Shown one piece after another: positions 10,101 through 19,489 of a stretch of 64,000 nucleotides of DNA. Each line of letters starts with the position of its first letter. Position 1 is the stretch's first letter. The notes beneath the pieces are model-generated. The model worked only from the letters and a program-made list of their open reading frames with translations. It had not been told where the DNA came from and searched no databases. Source of the DNA: CAVTAV01 sp963732795 (lineage in GTDB: Bacteria; Pseudomonadota; Alphaproteobacteria; CAVTAV01); assembly GCA_963732795.1 (NCBI GenBank), contig CAVTAV010000004.1, positions 1 to 64,000 on the forward strand, given 5' to 3'. The translations under genes and the position numbers were made by a program.

Positions 10101-13100
10101 TCCCTGGACCGGAGGGCGCGGAAAGACGAGATCGCAACTCAAGGCCTGCGACTCGGCCAGCGCCCGTGAATCGAGGCCTAGGCGCCGTGCCTCGATCGCC
10201 GCCGATCGAAGAGCGTCTTCCGTCGCCCAATCGAGAGCCGGCGCGGTCGCGTAGCGCTCGGCGATCTCGATCGCCGTCTCACGCGAACCGGCGGCAACCG
10301 TCAGGAAGGCGACTTGAGCCCGCGCTCTGGGGGCTAGGACAACCCGTGCACGCAACGCCATGACCGGATCGAGCGTCCACCCGGCAACGCCTTCCAGCGC
10401 CCCGATTGCGCCAAGCGGCCGCTCGGCGTCGCCATGTCGGCCGAGAAACCTCCGGCGGTCGGTCTCGAAGCCCGCAGAAGTCACGGCGGCATCGTTTGAC
10501 AGAAGGCTGTGGAAGAGAACCGGAGGCCGATCGTCGGGTCGCCTCGGGCGACGCGTGAAGAGGAGCGCGTCTTGAGCGGCGAGCCGCTCGCTATGGACAA
10601 AGAGCTTGCTGAACGCCGGGTGCCGCTCATGGGCGATCGCAGGCGCAAGCACCACTTCGGCATAGGTCGTCAAATCGATCGTGCGCGTCCGGCGGCTATC
10701 GTTGAAGAGAGTGACGCGACGGATTTCCACATCGTCGCCCGGCGCAATCACTATTTCGAGGCTCGTCGAAAGGCCGTCCGCACGCTCATGGAACTCAGCC
10801 TTGTGCGCGTGAAAGCTTGCCTCTGTCGACTGATCAGGCCCCCGGCCGCCAAGCGACCAGACCGCCCCGCTTGCCCGCTCGCTAAGATAAATCCGGGCGT
10901 CGCCACCCCGGCAAACGGCGTCTCCCGTCCAGCGCGTCAACGCCTGGCCCCGCCACCAGAGCGCGCCGCCTCCAGCATCGGTGATCCAAGAAGCGAGGCT
11001 TCCGTTGCCGACAAGGTGAACTTGGGGGCTCGGCTCCTTCGGGGAACCCCAACCGTGCAATGTCGGGGTCGGCGTACGGGTGAGGTCGGGCGCGGTGGTC
11101 TCGGCCTCCGTTGCCTGCTCGGGCGGAAACTCCCAGGGCACGCGCTCCTGCAACAGTAGTTCAGTCGCGCGCATGTGCGGCTCCCGACCGAAGCGCCTCA
11201 CAAGTATATTATCGTTCAGCGCGTTACCGATGGCCGCAGCGATCATGCCCTGATGGTGCGCCATGTAGGCTCTTACCGGGGTGAAGCCGCCATTCGCAGG
11301 CCGTCGGTCAGGGGTGAAATCAGCCGCTTCGAGAAAGCCATATCGGGAGCGCAGCCCCAGCTTCTCCAGCCATCGGAGATTGGCGACGGCCGCAATCGGC
11401 GCGACAGCCAGCGCCAGCGCGCTGGCATAGGGCGCGACCACATAGTCCTCTGAAAGCCCGCGCTTCAGGCCGAGGCCCGGTACGCCGAAGGCCTGATACT
11501 GGTAACGTTGCGCCGCATCGCGTGCGGCGAAACCAAACTCCGACACGCCCCAGGGCAAGCCGAGCTTCTCACCATAGCGTCGTTGCACCGAAACGGCGGT
11601 GCGTTCGCTCTGCCCTAGAAGACGCCCTGCATCGCTCGGCAACAGTAGCGCCGGCATGAGGTATTCAAACATCGACCCATTCCAGGACAAAATCGTCATC
11701 GCGCCGCCGGCTTGAGTGATGGGTCGTCCGAGATGGAACCAGTGTTCGACAGGCACGTCGCGCTTGGCGATCGCAAAATAGCTTGCCAACCGCGCCTCGC
11801 TCGCGAGCAGATCGTATCGGTGTTGGTCGAGTCTGTCCGAGTTGAGGTTATAGCCGATGAAAAAGGTTCGGGTCTCCGTGTCATAGAGCGGGCGGAAGTC
11901 CATGGCGAACGCCCGCGAACCCGCGCGTCGCGCTATGGTCTCCAGGCTCTCGCGCAGTTCAATGCAGGCTGCCGCTCCGTGGTCGAGTGCCGTTGTCGTT
12001 TCTCTGACCCAACGCCTTTCTGCGACATCGGCTGGAACCAGTTCCGAAAGCGCAGCACGCACGCGCCCGATCTTTTCGGCACTCTCGTCAAGGCGTGATG
12101 TCGGGTCGGGCAATGCGTCGATAAACTCTTGCACCATGCCAAGAGCGGGCGGCGGCGCGTCGGTCAGGGCGCGCCAAGGCTCCAGCGCGTCAAGATCGCG
12201 CCGCATGTTCATAAGGTGGTGGTCGGTACGCTCCAGCCAGAGATAGATCTCGTGCGCGTCGGTCTTGGCGGCCTTGTCGATCGCTTGCGGGACAAGTGTC
12301 TGAACCTCCCGCCAGTCGCCCGCACCGATCTCGATCAGTGCTACGCGCCAAGTCCTTGGCTCGTTACAAATCTCTGGGAGCCTGTCGAGCATCGTATCAA
12401 GGTGGCCTATGATCGCTTGGCGATGCGGCTCTGTGAGCGCGGCTACTGCATCGCGCAGCAAGTGAAGCGCGTCCGCGAGGCCATTCCATAGAGCCGGAGA
12501 CATCGCCGGCGCTCGGGCGGCCTCGCGACAGCCTTCCCGCAGTGTGAGTAAGCTCACGGCTAAGTTGCCGCTGTCGACCGTGGAGACATAGCGCGGTTCG
12601 AGGGGTCTGAGAGTCTTCGTATCGAACCAGTTGAGCGTGTGACCGGCGTAGGTCTCCATTTGATCGAGCGAGTCCAGCGCACAGGTCATCCGCGCGGCAA
12701 GGTCCCGCAGGCCAATGTGACCGAAGTCCCACGCCGTCATGGACGAAAGGAACAGCATGCCGACGTTCGTGGGAGAGGTGCGGTGAGCTATCTCTTCATG
12801 GGGGTTCGCCTGATAGTTGTCAGGCGGCAGCCAATTTTCGTCGGGCCCCGCGAACGTTTCGAAGAAGAGCCAAGTCCGCCGAGCGACTTTGCGCAGGTAG
12901 GTCCGGTCCTCAGTCCCTAACGTCTCCGCTACGAGTCGTCTCGGCCTGCTTATGAAGCGGGCGATCTCGGGCGAGGCGAACCACAACAGGAGAAGCGGCG
13001 CGGCCTCAGGCAAGCTGGCAGCTTCGACGAAGGCGAGGACGAGCATGAGTGCGGTGGCGAGCACAGGCGCGGCTGCCATCTCGGCCCAAGTTCCGATTCG

Positions 13101-15629
13101 CCCTTCCGCGACCTGCGCCGCAGAATGTGCCGCCGATGTCCATTCCAGCATCCAGCGCCGCGAGATATAGACGCGCCATAGGGCCCGCGCGATCGCGTCC
13201 GCCGCCGCTGCAGCCTCATATGCCATGAAGACGATTGCGAGCAGCCAGCGCCCACCGTGATTGGCCAATTGACGCAACGTGCTCCGCGTGGTGCCTCGGC
13301 GGCGCCCACGCGCCAGACTGGTCACGAGGTCGGTGAACAGGTAGGCGCCCGGTGCGGCCACCGTCAGCGCCGTCCAGATCAGGGCTTGCCCCGGCAGCGC
13401 CAGCCATCCCATCACCGCGAACGCGACTAGTGCCGGCGGGATAAGGCTGCGACGCAGATTATCGAGGATCTTCCATCGATCGAGTGCGGACAACAGGTTG
13501 GGAGCCGTACCTCCGCCGTGGACCGGCGCCAACCCAGCGAGCCAGGGCAGAAGTTGCCAGTCGCCGCGGATCCAGCGGTGCGCCCGGCGGGCATAGGCAA
13601 GATAGTTCGCTGGGAAGTCCTCATAGAAAACGATGTCGCTGGCCAGCGCCGCGCGTCCGTGCAAGCCCTCGAACAGGTCGTGGCTGACAATCGCATTCTC
13701 CGGCGAGCGCCCTTGCATGCATTGATGGAAGGGCGCGGCATCGTAGGCGCCCTTACCGGTGAAAATTCCTTCGCCGAAAAGGTCCTGATATACGTCGGAA
13801 ACGGCGCGGCTGTAGATATCAATCGCCGTGTCGCCCGTAAAGAGGCGGGTAAACAGCGAGCGCCCGCCGGCGCCGGGTGAGATCTCGACCCTCGGCTGGA
13901 CAAAGGTATAGCCCCGGAGCGGTCTTCCTGTCTCGGCGTCGAATTCAACGCGGTTGAGCGGATGGGCTAACGCGCCGAGTAGCCGGTTGATCGCGCCCGG
14001 CGACGCCGTCGTGTCGGCGTCGAGGGTAACGACGAAATGCGCTCGGTGGAGCGCGTCGACGTCGCCCTCACGTAAGGTAAAGGCCTCGGGCATGTGGCCG
14101 AGAACGAAGGCCGTGAACTCTTCGAGCTTGCCGCGTTTGCGCTCCCACCCCATCCAGCACCCTTCGGCGGCGTTCCAACGGCGTGCCCGGTGGAGCAACA
14201 CGAATGGGGAATGTTCTGGATAGCGTTTGTTCAGGCGCCGCACGCCCGCGACCAGCGCGCCCTCGATCGAAGCGTCCTTGGGCGTACGCTCTGTGTCGGC
14301 ATCGGCGAGGTCGCTCAGCAGCGCCATGTGGATTAGCGGGTCAGGATTCGACAGCCAGTGTGTCTCCAGCCGCTCAATCAGTAGCCCTATCTCGGTCTCG
14401 TCGCGAAGTATCACAGGCATCACGAGCGCGGCCTCGCAGCCCGCGGCGAGGCCGCGCTCGACGTCAAGCTTCGGCAGCACGCGGAGCGGAACGAATTGGG
14501 TGACGATCCAGTGTGTAAGCGTGATGCTGATGATCATTGCGGGCATGAGCGACAACGCGAGCCCGCCCGCCCAGGTTACGACGCCTGCATGGAGTGACGC
14601 GAGCAGCAGCGCCGGCGCTGCGAGTGCGGCGATGCCGAACCCTGCCAGCGTGCTGGCATAGCTGGCGCCAGGGTGGTCGATCACCCAGCGGCGCAACGCG
14701 GTGGCGGGCTTGGCCCGAAAGCCGACCGCCCGTTCGAGTGTTGACCGGCCTTCGGCGACCAGCCAGCATCCGACATGCCCGGCGCGCCGGGCGCCAGCGT
14801 TGTCGCGTGCAAGTTTCAGCGCGGCTTCGGCGATATCCGGTTCGGCCACGCCCGCGCCATCAGCAATCTCCTCGACCGCCTTGCGATATAGGTCGCGCGT
14901 GTCGAAGTCCATCTCCGGGTACACGTTGGCGGGGTCGGCCTGTAGGATCGATTCGACCCGACTGACCTGCTCGAAGAATGCCTTCCACGACGTATTCGAC
15001 ACCGCCATGAGCGCCGAAATCGCGCGAGATATGCCTTCGGTCGGGTCAAGCGCCTCGTGCGGGGCCAATCCGGGGGTCGGCTCGAACGGCGGGGCGAGAT
15101 CGGGCAAGAGTTCCGAAAAGGCGAGAACCAGCCTCTCAAGACAGGCGAGGCGAAGCATCGCTGGAAACGCCCAAAGCTCGGCGATCGTCAGCGATCCGTC
15201 TTGTTGATAGGCTTTGACGAAATCTGCGGCGCCCGGAAGGCCAATATGCATGTGCGCGGCGTCGAGCATGCAGTGTGCTACTGCCATGATTCGCGGGATG
15301 CGCCGATATTCGGGAGCAGCAAGGCACGGAAGGCGGCGGTAGAAGGTGGGGGGCATGTCTTCACGCACTTGGCGGACAGCGCGCCGGACATGAAACTCAT
15401 TGTCGAGGAGCCACTCGGAAGCTTTCGCGGCATGGTGTGGCGGCTCGACGCAGGACCGGCGGGCCCGATCCAGCCACGGTACAACCTCGGACAGTCTGCG
15501 CCATGCCGGTACCGGCTCAGGCCGGCCCTGCCCTATGTCGTGGCGCGCTCGGAATGCAGCGACGGCACGAACCAGAGCGCTGTCTGGCGCGGCGGTGGCT
15601 CCGTCTGGCGCGCCGCCGAGGGTTGTCAC
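7170..15629 (-). CDS. ndvB: Cyclic beta-1,2-glucan synthase (NdvB/ChvB type, GT84 + GH94)
   Basis: A very large inner-membrane enzyme that initiates, elongates, trims and cyclises beta-1,2-glucan from UDP-glucose; the product is an osmoregulated periplasmic glucan. At 2819 residues it matches ChvB/NdvB (about 2830). Visible order: a soluble N-terminus; membrane segments near residues 330-390; a GT-A core with the metal-binding DADTTAS near 536 and RRAHRWIRGDWQ near 680; more membrane segments near 740-890; a glycoamylase-like domain with ENWLPPDNYQ near 930; and a C-terminal GH94 phosphorylase-like region with the catalytic GTGDWNDGM near 2490. It overlaps the upstream universal-stress gene by 4 bases (ATGA), so translation is probably coupled. 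The reading frame is intact over 8.4 kb, in contrast to the many broken genes nearby. Confidence 0.93.
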   Translation of the reverse strand: MTTLGGAPDGATAAPDSALVRAVAAFRARHDIGQGRPEPVPAWRRLSEVVPWLDRARRSCVEPPHHAAKASEWLLDNEFHVRRAVRQVREDMPPTFYRRLPCLAAPEYRRIPRIMAVAHCMLDAAHMHIGLPGAADFVKAYQQDGSLTIAELWAFPAMLRLACLERLVLAFSELLPDLAPPFEPTPGLAPHEALDPTEGISRAISALMAVSNTSWKAFFEQVSRVESILQADPANVYPEMDFDTRDLYRKAVEEIADGAGVAEPDIAEAALKLARDNAGARRAGHVGCWLVAEGRSTLERAVGFRAKPATALRRWVIDHPGASYASTLAGFGIAALAAPALLLASLHAGVVTWAGGLALSLMPAMIISITLTHWIVTQFVPLRVLPKLDVERGLAAGCEAALVMPVILRDETEIGLLIERLETHWLSNPDPLIHMALLSDLADADTERTPKDASIEGALVAGVRRLNKRYPEHSPFVLLHRARRWNAAEGCWMGWERKRGKLEEFTAFVLGHMPEAFTLREGDVDALHRAHFVVTLDADTTASPGAINRLLGALAHPLNRVEFDAETGRPLRGYTFVQPRVEISPGAGGRSLFTRLFTGDTAIDIYSRAVSDVYQDLFGEGIFTGKGAYDAAPFHQCMQGRSPENAIVSHDLFEGLHGRAALASDIVFYEDFPANYLAYARRAHRWIRGDWQLLPWLAGLAPVHGGGTAPNLLSALDRWKILDNLRRSLIPPALVAFAVMGWLALPGQALIWTALTVAAPGAYLFTDLVTSLARGRRRGTTRSTLRQLANHGGRWLLAIVFMAYEAAAAADAIARALWRVYISRRWMLEWTSAAHSAAQVAEGRIGTWAEMAAAPVLATALMLVLAFVEAASLPEAAPLLLLWFASPEIARFISRPRRLVAETLGTEDRTYLRKVARRTWLFFETFAGPDENWLPPDNYQANPHEEIAHRTSPTNVGMLFLSSMTAWDFGHIGLRDLAARMTCALDSLDQMETYAGHTLNWFDTKTLRPLEPRYVSTVDSGNLAVSLLTLREGCREAARAPAMSPALWNGLADALHLLRDAVAALTEPHRQAIIGHLDTMLDRLPEICNEPRTWRVALIEIGAGDWREVQTLVPQAIDKAAKTDAHEIYLWLERTDHHLMNMRRDLDALEPWRALTDAPPPALGMVQEFIDALPDPTSRLDESAEKIGRVRAALSELVPADVAERRWVRETTTALDHGAAACIELRESLETIARRAGSRAFAMDFRPLYDTETRTFFIGYNLNSDRLDQHRYDLLASEARLASYFAIAKRDVPVEHWFHLGRPITQAGGAMTILSWNGSMFEYLMPALLLPSDAGRLLGQSERTAVSVQRRYGEKLGLPWGVSEFGFAARDAAQRYQYQAFGVPGLGLKRGLSEDYVVAPYASALALAVAPIAAVANLRWLEKLGLRSRYGFLEAADFTPDRRPANGGFTPVRAYMAHHQGMIAAAIGNALNDNILVRRFGREPHMRATELLLQERVPWEFPPEQATEAETTAPDLTRTPTPTLHGWGSPKEPSPQVHLVGNGSLASWITDAGGGALWWRGQALTRWTGDAVCRGGDARIYLSERASGAVWSLGGRGPDQSTEASFHAHKAEFHERADGLSTSLEIVIAPGDDVEIRRVTLFNDSRRTRTIDLTTYAEVVLAPAIAHERHPAFSKLFVHSERLAAQDALLFTRRPRRPDDRPPVLFHSLLSNDAAVTSAGFETDRRRFLGRHGDAERPLGAIGALEGVAGWTLDPVMALRARVVLAPRARAQVAFLTVAAGSRETAIEIAERYATAPALDWATEDALRSAAIEARRLGLDSRALAESQALSCDLVFPRPPVQGLSAAAGTGLPSQPELWSMGLSGDLPIVLVRVADDLHAQLLPAVIRAHQWWLRRGLRADLVILREGASGYQEPIRDLLVDTFRDLGVPAGLGVPGGVHLLAADRFGVTERRTLEASARLSLDGAADSLSDAFVAPHPTRSAPPPFQPVGPPPTEPIPAPAPALVRPSDSAFDNSYGGFAPDVGDYVIHLEGGRRTPAPWCNVLANESFGSIVSEAGLGFTWGVNSGEHRLTPWSNDPLVDPQAEALYLRDEETAKIWTPTPLPAGGDLPCQIRHGAGVTTWLRDGEGLEQRLTVFVPPDAPVKLILLSLSNPGRHGRRFTATYYAEWLLGGLASMARPHLVCGYDAESRTLIARNGWNPEFGNRTAFMTASRPPHSLTCDRAAFLGRHCNLARPAGLKAWSLDGALDGIADPCAAFQVHIDLAPGAVEEVVFVLGEGSDPAEVAGLAAHWADVDRAKTALAANEAVWERRLGVVTVTTPDPAFDLLVNRWLVNQTYASRVLARAGFQQASGAFGFRDQLQDMMALLFIEPQRVRAHILDCAARQFEDGDVLHWWHPPLGRGVRTRCSDDLLWLVYATGRYVVASGDVSILAEQVPFLSAPPLGDDEEDRYALFEASAARATLFEHCRRALEHGVTAGAHGLPLIGTGDWNDGMDRVGNEGRGESVWLAWFAAVCADLFAGLAEDFEHDGLAGLWRSRADDLRQAADAAGWDGAWYARAFADDGLPWGSKDSDECQIDSISQSWAALAGGLSPARTAAAVAAATERLVDPEARLVRLLTPPFDRTPRDPGYIRAYPPGVRENGGQYTHAAAWLGLAHARIGDGDRAYEIFDLINPIRRAASPAGAELYRAEPYVLAGDIRGADPGMGEAGWTWYTGAAGWTWQLAIEGILGLSLQRGTIKISPRIPKNWGGAEVRIKCPDGSLIITIENPERLGTGRVDLAIDGHPVNGNCIAFPTGDRTHLVTARLRPVKAAIPATR

Positions 15630-16654
15630 ATTATCGCTCGGCTCGGCAGTCTTACCGGTAGCGCATCCTCGCCAAGCAGACGAGCCCGTGGCGCGTTCCC
15701 ATCTGGACCCCGCACGAGGAGGATGGGCTTTTCGGCATGATTGATCAGATACTCAGCTACGCTGCCTACCGACAAGTCCGGGTGTCCGCTTAGACCGGTA
15801 GAGGAGAGGACGACGATGTCCGATTTCTCATCCACGACTGCGCGAGCGAGCGCGTGACGGGGATCTCCGCTGGCCAATACCCGCATTCGCATCGAGATTC
15901 CTGCGCTCGGCAAGCGGGCTCGCACTTTCTTCAGATACTGCTCGGCAACGCGCTCGTTTCGATGACGGAGTCGATCGCGCAAGGTGATAGCCTCCGCTTC
16001 GAGTGGGCCGGTCTCGGTGAGATCGATGTTCGGTGCCGCGTGGACGAGTATGAACTCGGCCTCGTGAACGGCGGCGATCCCGAGGGCGATTGGCAAAGCG
16101 CATTCCGACCGACACGAGCCGTCGAGCGGCGTCATCACCCGACTATAGTGCGCGGGCTCATCACCGACCTCCATCGGCGGAACGAGAAGCACCGAAGCAT
16201 CGGCGGACTCCGCGACGCGACGCGAAATACTGCCCAACCCGGCGAAGGGCGAGTTGCCGTCGCCACCTGCGCCCAGTACGGTCAGATCGACTTCGTTGTC
16301 GCGCGCCCAAGCGCAGATGCGTTCCGCGGCCGGTCCATCGATTACAACCACATCGGGGCGAAGGTCGCCGAGATGCGATCCGCGCTCTCGGAGTATTGCC
16401 TCGATGTCGCGGTGGTGCAGCCTCCACTCGACAGGGTCCGTTGGCCCCTGGCCTGCCGATGGCTCGAGAACGTGTATCACGGTCAGTCGTGCGTCAGCAG
16501 CCAAGGCTATTGCTGCAGCATGCGCCAATGCGGCTTGTGAAGAAGGAGACATATCAACACAAGCCAGGACATGGCGAAAGATAGGACGTCCAGCCTGTCG
16601 GCGAGACGTCTCGGGCTGTACTTTGTGATACTCAAGCAGTTCAGGTTCGGACAC
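15626..16654 (-). CDS. Tandem universal stress protein (two Usp domains)
   Basis: A 342-residue cytoplasmic protein with two Usp folds in tandem. The first begins at RHVLACVDMSPSS (about residue 27) and runs to LLVPP near 160; the second covers about 165-325 and ends in the typical KPILLVRGP strand. Tandem Usp proteins often bind ATP and act in energy or oxygen-limitation stress. The GTG start at 16654 is supported by AGGAG seven bases upstream. Its stop overlaps the start of the glucan synthase, making a two-gene operon. A perfect FNR-type box lies about 220 bases upstream. Confidence 0.88.
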   Translation of the reverse strand: MSEPELLEYHKVQPETSRRQAGRPIFRHVLACVDMSPSSQAALAHAAAIALAADARLTVIHVLEPSAGQGPTDPVEWRLHHRDIEAILRERGSHLGDLRPDVVVIDGPAAERICAWARDNEVDLTVLGAGGDGNSPFAGLGSISRRVAESADASVLLVPPMEVGDEPAHYSRVMTPLDGSCRSECALPIALGIAAVHEAEFILVHAAPNIDLTETGPLEAEAITLRDRLRHRNERVAEQYLKKVRARLPSAGISMRMRVLASGDPRHALARAVVDEKSDIVVLSSTGLSGHPDLSVGSVAEYLINHAEKPILLVRGPDGNAPRARLLGEDALPVRLPSRAIM

Positions 16655-16870
16655 GATCTGCTCCTAATGAGTTGTGATTCGTCGTTCTTAAAAACAGGTC
16701 AGGGCTCTGAGGAACAAGTCCTGACGGAAACAGACTGACGCTACAGATCTACCGTCGCTCTTGGGCGCTGTGTAGCACGATCGTTCAATCCACGACCCCA
16801 ACCACCTGACCCAAAGATGAGTACCCATTGGATGTAACCTTCAATATCCACCCGCTGACAGATTCGGGAC

Positions 16871-16884
16871 TTGATGTAGATCAA
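16871..16884. promoter_or_regulatory. Perfect FNR/FixK-type box between usp and atpD
   Basis: TTGAT-GTAG-ATCAA matches the FNR/Anr/FixK consensus exactly. It lies in a 561-base intergenic region (16655-17215) between the leftward usp-ndvB operon and the rightward ATPase beta gene. From its position it could act on either side, about 220 bases from usp and 330 bases from atpD. It is the strongest single pointer to oxygen-dependent control of this island. The rest of this intergenic region holds one possible 40-codon frame and nothing else I recognise. Confidence 0.7.
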
Positions 16885-17069
16885 TAATCTGACCGAAGTC
16901 TTGTTGGGGGCTGAAAGAGAGATTACTGGGTAGCAGCCACCTGTTCGAGGGGCGTCGTCAGAGCGTTTTTCACGACAGATGAACGGCTCGCTTCATGGTC
17001 GCTAACGGGAATCGCCTCGGTCATTTCTCCACAAACTTTTGATCCGGCTCAAACCGGAGACTTTTCAAT

Positions 17070-17192
17070 ATGATAGAATTCAACATCAATATGCTTTCGT
17101 TCGACGATGTCTTGCCAGATCTCGTATGGTTGAGCGGTGAGAATGCAGGAGTTATTCGGACTGGGGCATCCTCCAAGAATTCGGACTCCTGA
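17070..17192 (+). CDS. Possible small leader ORF upstream of atpD
   Basis: A 40-codon frame beginning ATG 17070 with GGAG ten bases upstream and ending 23 bases before the atpD start. The product would be acidic (MIEFNINMLSFDDV at its start) and has no family I recognise and no membrane segment. In complete alternative-ATPase clusters atpD is usually the first gene, so this may be a leader peptide or a chance frame. Confidence 0.25.
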   Translation: MIEFNINMLSFDDVLPDLVWLSGENAGVIRTGASSKNSDS

Positions 17193-17215
17193 TTATCGCA
17201 TTCAAGGATGACCGA

Positions 17216-18217
17216 GTGTCCATATCGGCGAGCGATCCCAATATCCGAACAGGCACCATCGTCTCGATTCAGGGGTCGGTGGTCGATGTTCACTTTGAGA
17301 GGGATCTCCCGCCCATCAGTCACATGCTGCGCAGCGGCCGCAAGGGCCAGGTCATCATGGAAACGGCCGCGCTTCTGGACCCCAAGACGGTCCGATGCCT
17401 TGCTTTCAACGCAGATCATGACCTGGCACTCGAAATGAGCGTTAGTGATACGGGCGGCCCTATTCACGTGCCGGTGGGTGAGGCCGTGCTCGGGCGAATG
17501 CTCAATATGTTCGGCGAACCGATCGATGACGGACCGCCTCTGAGGGAGGTAATGCTCCGATCCATTCATTCCCTTCCGGTGCCTTTCTCGCGCCGCCGTG
17601 TAGAATCGGAAATCTTCCAGACCGGCATCAAGGTGATTGACCTTTTGAGCCCGTTGGAACGAGGCGGCAAGACCGGCTTGTTCGGAGGCGCGGGCGTCGG
17701 CAAAACAGTGCTCATCACCGAAATGATTCGCAACATGGTCGGCGAGCACGAGGGTGTCAGCCTTTTTTGCGGCATCGGTGAACGGTGCCGGGAGGCCGAA
17801 GAACTTTATCGCGAGATGAAAGAGGCGGGCGTCCTCGATAAGACCGTGATGGTCTTCGGTCAGATGAATGAGTCGCCGGGAGTCCGGTTCCGGGTCGGCC
17901 ACGCCGCCATGACCATCGCGGAATATTTCCGGGACGACCAGCACAAGGACGTGCTGCTTCTAATCGACAATATCTTCCGATTCGTGCAGGCCGGCTCGGA
18001 AGTATCCGGGTTGCTGGGGCGAATCCCGTCCCGGGTCGGATACCAGCCGACCTTGGGGACTGAGATCGCTGCGCTGGAGGAGCGGATTTCCAGTACCGCG
18101 TCGGGATCGATTACGTCAATCCAGGCCGTTTACATCCCCGCAGACGATTTCACGGATCCTGCGGCGACCCATACTTTCGCTCACCTTTCCGCTTCGATTG
18201 TGCTGTCGCGCAAGTGA
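17216..18217 (+). pseudogene. atpD: Alternative F1-type ATPase beta subunit, cut short by an IS3 element
   Basis: Catalytic beta subunit of the alternative (N-ATPase-like) F1Fo rotary ATPase; these lie in island clusters distinct from the housekeeping atp operon. Seen: an N-terminal beta-barrel, the Walker A loop GGAGVGKT at residues 157-164, GERCREAEEL near 188 where ordinary beta subunits have GERTREGNDL, LLLIDNIFRF near 242 and RVGYQPTLGTE near 275. GTG 17216 is chosen because AAGGA lies about 8 bases upstream. The frame stops at codon 334, where the first three bases of the insertion sequence (TGA) terminate it, so about 140 C-terminal residues are missing. None of the other subunit genes appears downstream, so the complex cannot be made from this locus. 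Confidence 0.9.
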
Positions 18218-18243
18218 CCTGCCCCATTTGGGTGGTCCACCGG

Positions 18244-19065
18244 TTAAGTTAGAGTCCGGTGGTTATGGCCGCCCTGTTGGGAGGCCCGGAGCGTAGCGTA
18301 GGGCAGGCCGACAGGGCGAGGCAAGGTGGCTTCCGGCGCTGGTGGTTTGTATCCGAGCGAGCTGTGCGGTCTGACAGTATTGTAGTGCTTTCGCCATTGC
18401 TCGATCAGGATGGCGGCTTCCTTCAGCGTATAGAAGATCTCTCCGTTCAAGAGCTCGTCCCTGAGCTTGCCGTTAAAGCTCTCATTATAGCCGTTCTCCC
18501 ATGGCGATCCCGGCTCGATGTAGAGTGTCTTCACGCCGATCCTGCCAAGCCAATCACGCACCGCGATAGCGGTAAATTCGGCACCGTTGTCCGAGCGGAT
18601 ATGGGCCGGCGGCCCGTGCTTTTCGAACAGTTCCGTGAGCACCGCCAGCACATCATCGCTCTTGATCTGACGCTGCACATGGATCGCAAGACACTCTCGA
18701 CTGTGCTCGTCGATCACCGTGAGCATCCGGAACGCCTTGCCGTCATGGGTGCGGTCGGCGACGAAGTCATAACTCCAGACATGACCGCGATAGTACGGCC
18801 GGAGCCGGATGCATGATCCGTCGTTCAGCCATAACCGGCCACGCTTCGGTTGCCCCTTCGGTACCTTCAGCCCCTCGCGACGCCAGATCCGCTCGACCCG
18901 CTTGGCGTTTACTGCCCAGCCATCATTCCGTAGCAAGGCCGCGATCCGACGATAGCCATAGCGACCATAGTCCGATGCCAGGCGGATGATCTCGGCGGTC
19001 AGCGGATTCTCGTCGGATCGCGGCCGTGCCGGCTTCCTCTGGGTCGAGCGGTGCTGGCCGATCAC
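18244..19065 (-). CDS. IS3-family transposase OrfB (DDE integrase core)
   Basis: The catalytic half of the IS3 transposase. An HTH_21-like region (YGYRRIAALLRNDGW near residue 36) is followed by an rve integrase core with the three catalytic acids: D in WSYDFVADRT, D in HIRSDNGAEF, and E in SPWENGYNESFNGKLRDE. The frame is open upstream of the GTG 19065 start to a point inside the end of orfA, so OrfB is probably made as an OrfAB fusion by a -1 frameshift near the GGGAAAG run at about 19145. It looks intact and may be active. Confidence 0.92.
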   Translation of the reverse strand: MIGQHRSTQRKPARPRSDENPLTAEIIRLASDYGRYGYRRIAALLRNDGWAVNAKRVERIWRREGLKVPKGQPKRGRLWLNDGSCIRLRPYYRGHVWSYDFVADRTHDGKAFRMLTVIDEHSRECLAIHVQRQIKSDDVLAVLTELFEKHGPPAHIRSDNGAEFTAIAVRDWLGRIGVKTLYIEPGSPWENGYNESFNGKLRDELLNGEIFYTLKEAAILIEQWRKHYNTVRPHSSLGYKPPAPEATLPRPVGLPYATLRASQQGGHNHRTLT

Positions 19066-19139
19066 CCGGCAGCCACGGCGCTCGGATACACCGAGCGCCG
19101 CACAGGCATGATCGACGCTAGCACGGCGTCGCGAGGGGC

Positions 19140-19418
19140 TCAGTACTTTCCCTCGATCACCTCTTTCAGGATCAACGCATCCAGCGTCAGGTTGGACACC
19201 GCCTTCCTGAGCCGCGCATTCTCCTTCTCCAGGTCCTTCAGCCGGCGCGCCTGTGTCACCTTCAACCCGCCATACTCGCGCCGCCAGCGGTAATAACTCT
19301 GCTCCGATATGCCCAACGTCCGGCAGATCGAGCCGGTCTTCTCTCCCTGGCTCAGCCGAACCTCAGCCTCACGCAGCATCCCGATAATCTGTTCCGGCGT
19401 GTATCTCTTCCGTGCCAT
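19140..19418 (-). CDS. IS3-family transposase OrfA (HTH)
   Basis: A 92-residue DNA-binding protein of the IS3 family. The N-terminal helix-turn-helix region runs through KRYTPEQIIGMLREAE, TLGISEQSYYRWRREYGG is the recognition helix area, and a leucine-rich coiled coil follows (LKDLEKENARLRKAVSNL). It ends in EGKY just where the OrfB frame becomes open, as usual for programmed frameshifting in this family. It is the upstream gene of the element that cut atpD. Confidence 0.92.
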   Translation of the reverse strand: MARKRYTPEQIIGMLREAEVRLSQGEKTGSICRTLGISEQSYYRWRREYGGLKVTQARRLKDLEKENARLRKAVSNLTLDALILKEVIEGKY

Positions 19419-19489
19419 TCCTCGCTCCTTCCAAGCGTAAAATAGCCGGAACTCTAACTCTCAACACGGACCACTTTTCGGGGGGAAGG

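Noticed and set aside
17021..17944. Minus-strand frame of 307 codons
   Set aside because: Antisense to the ATPase beta gene, which has clear motifs on the other strand.
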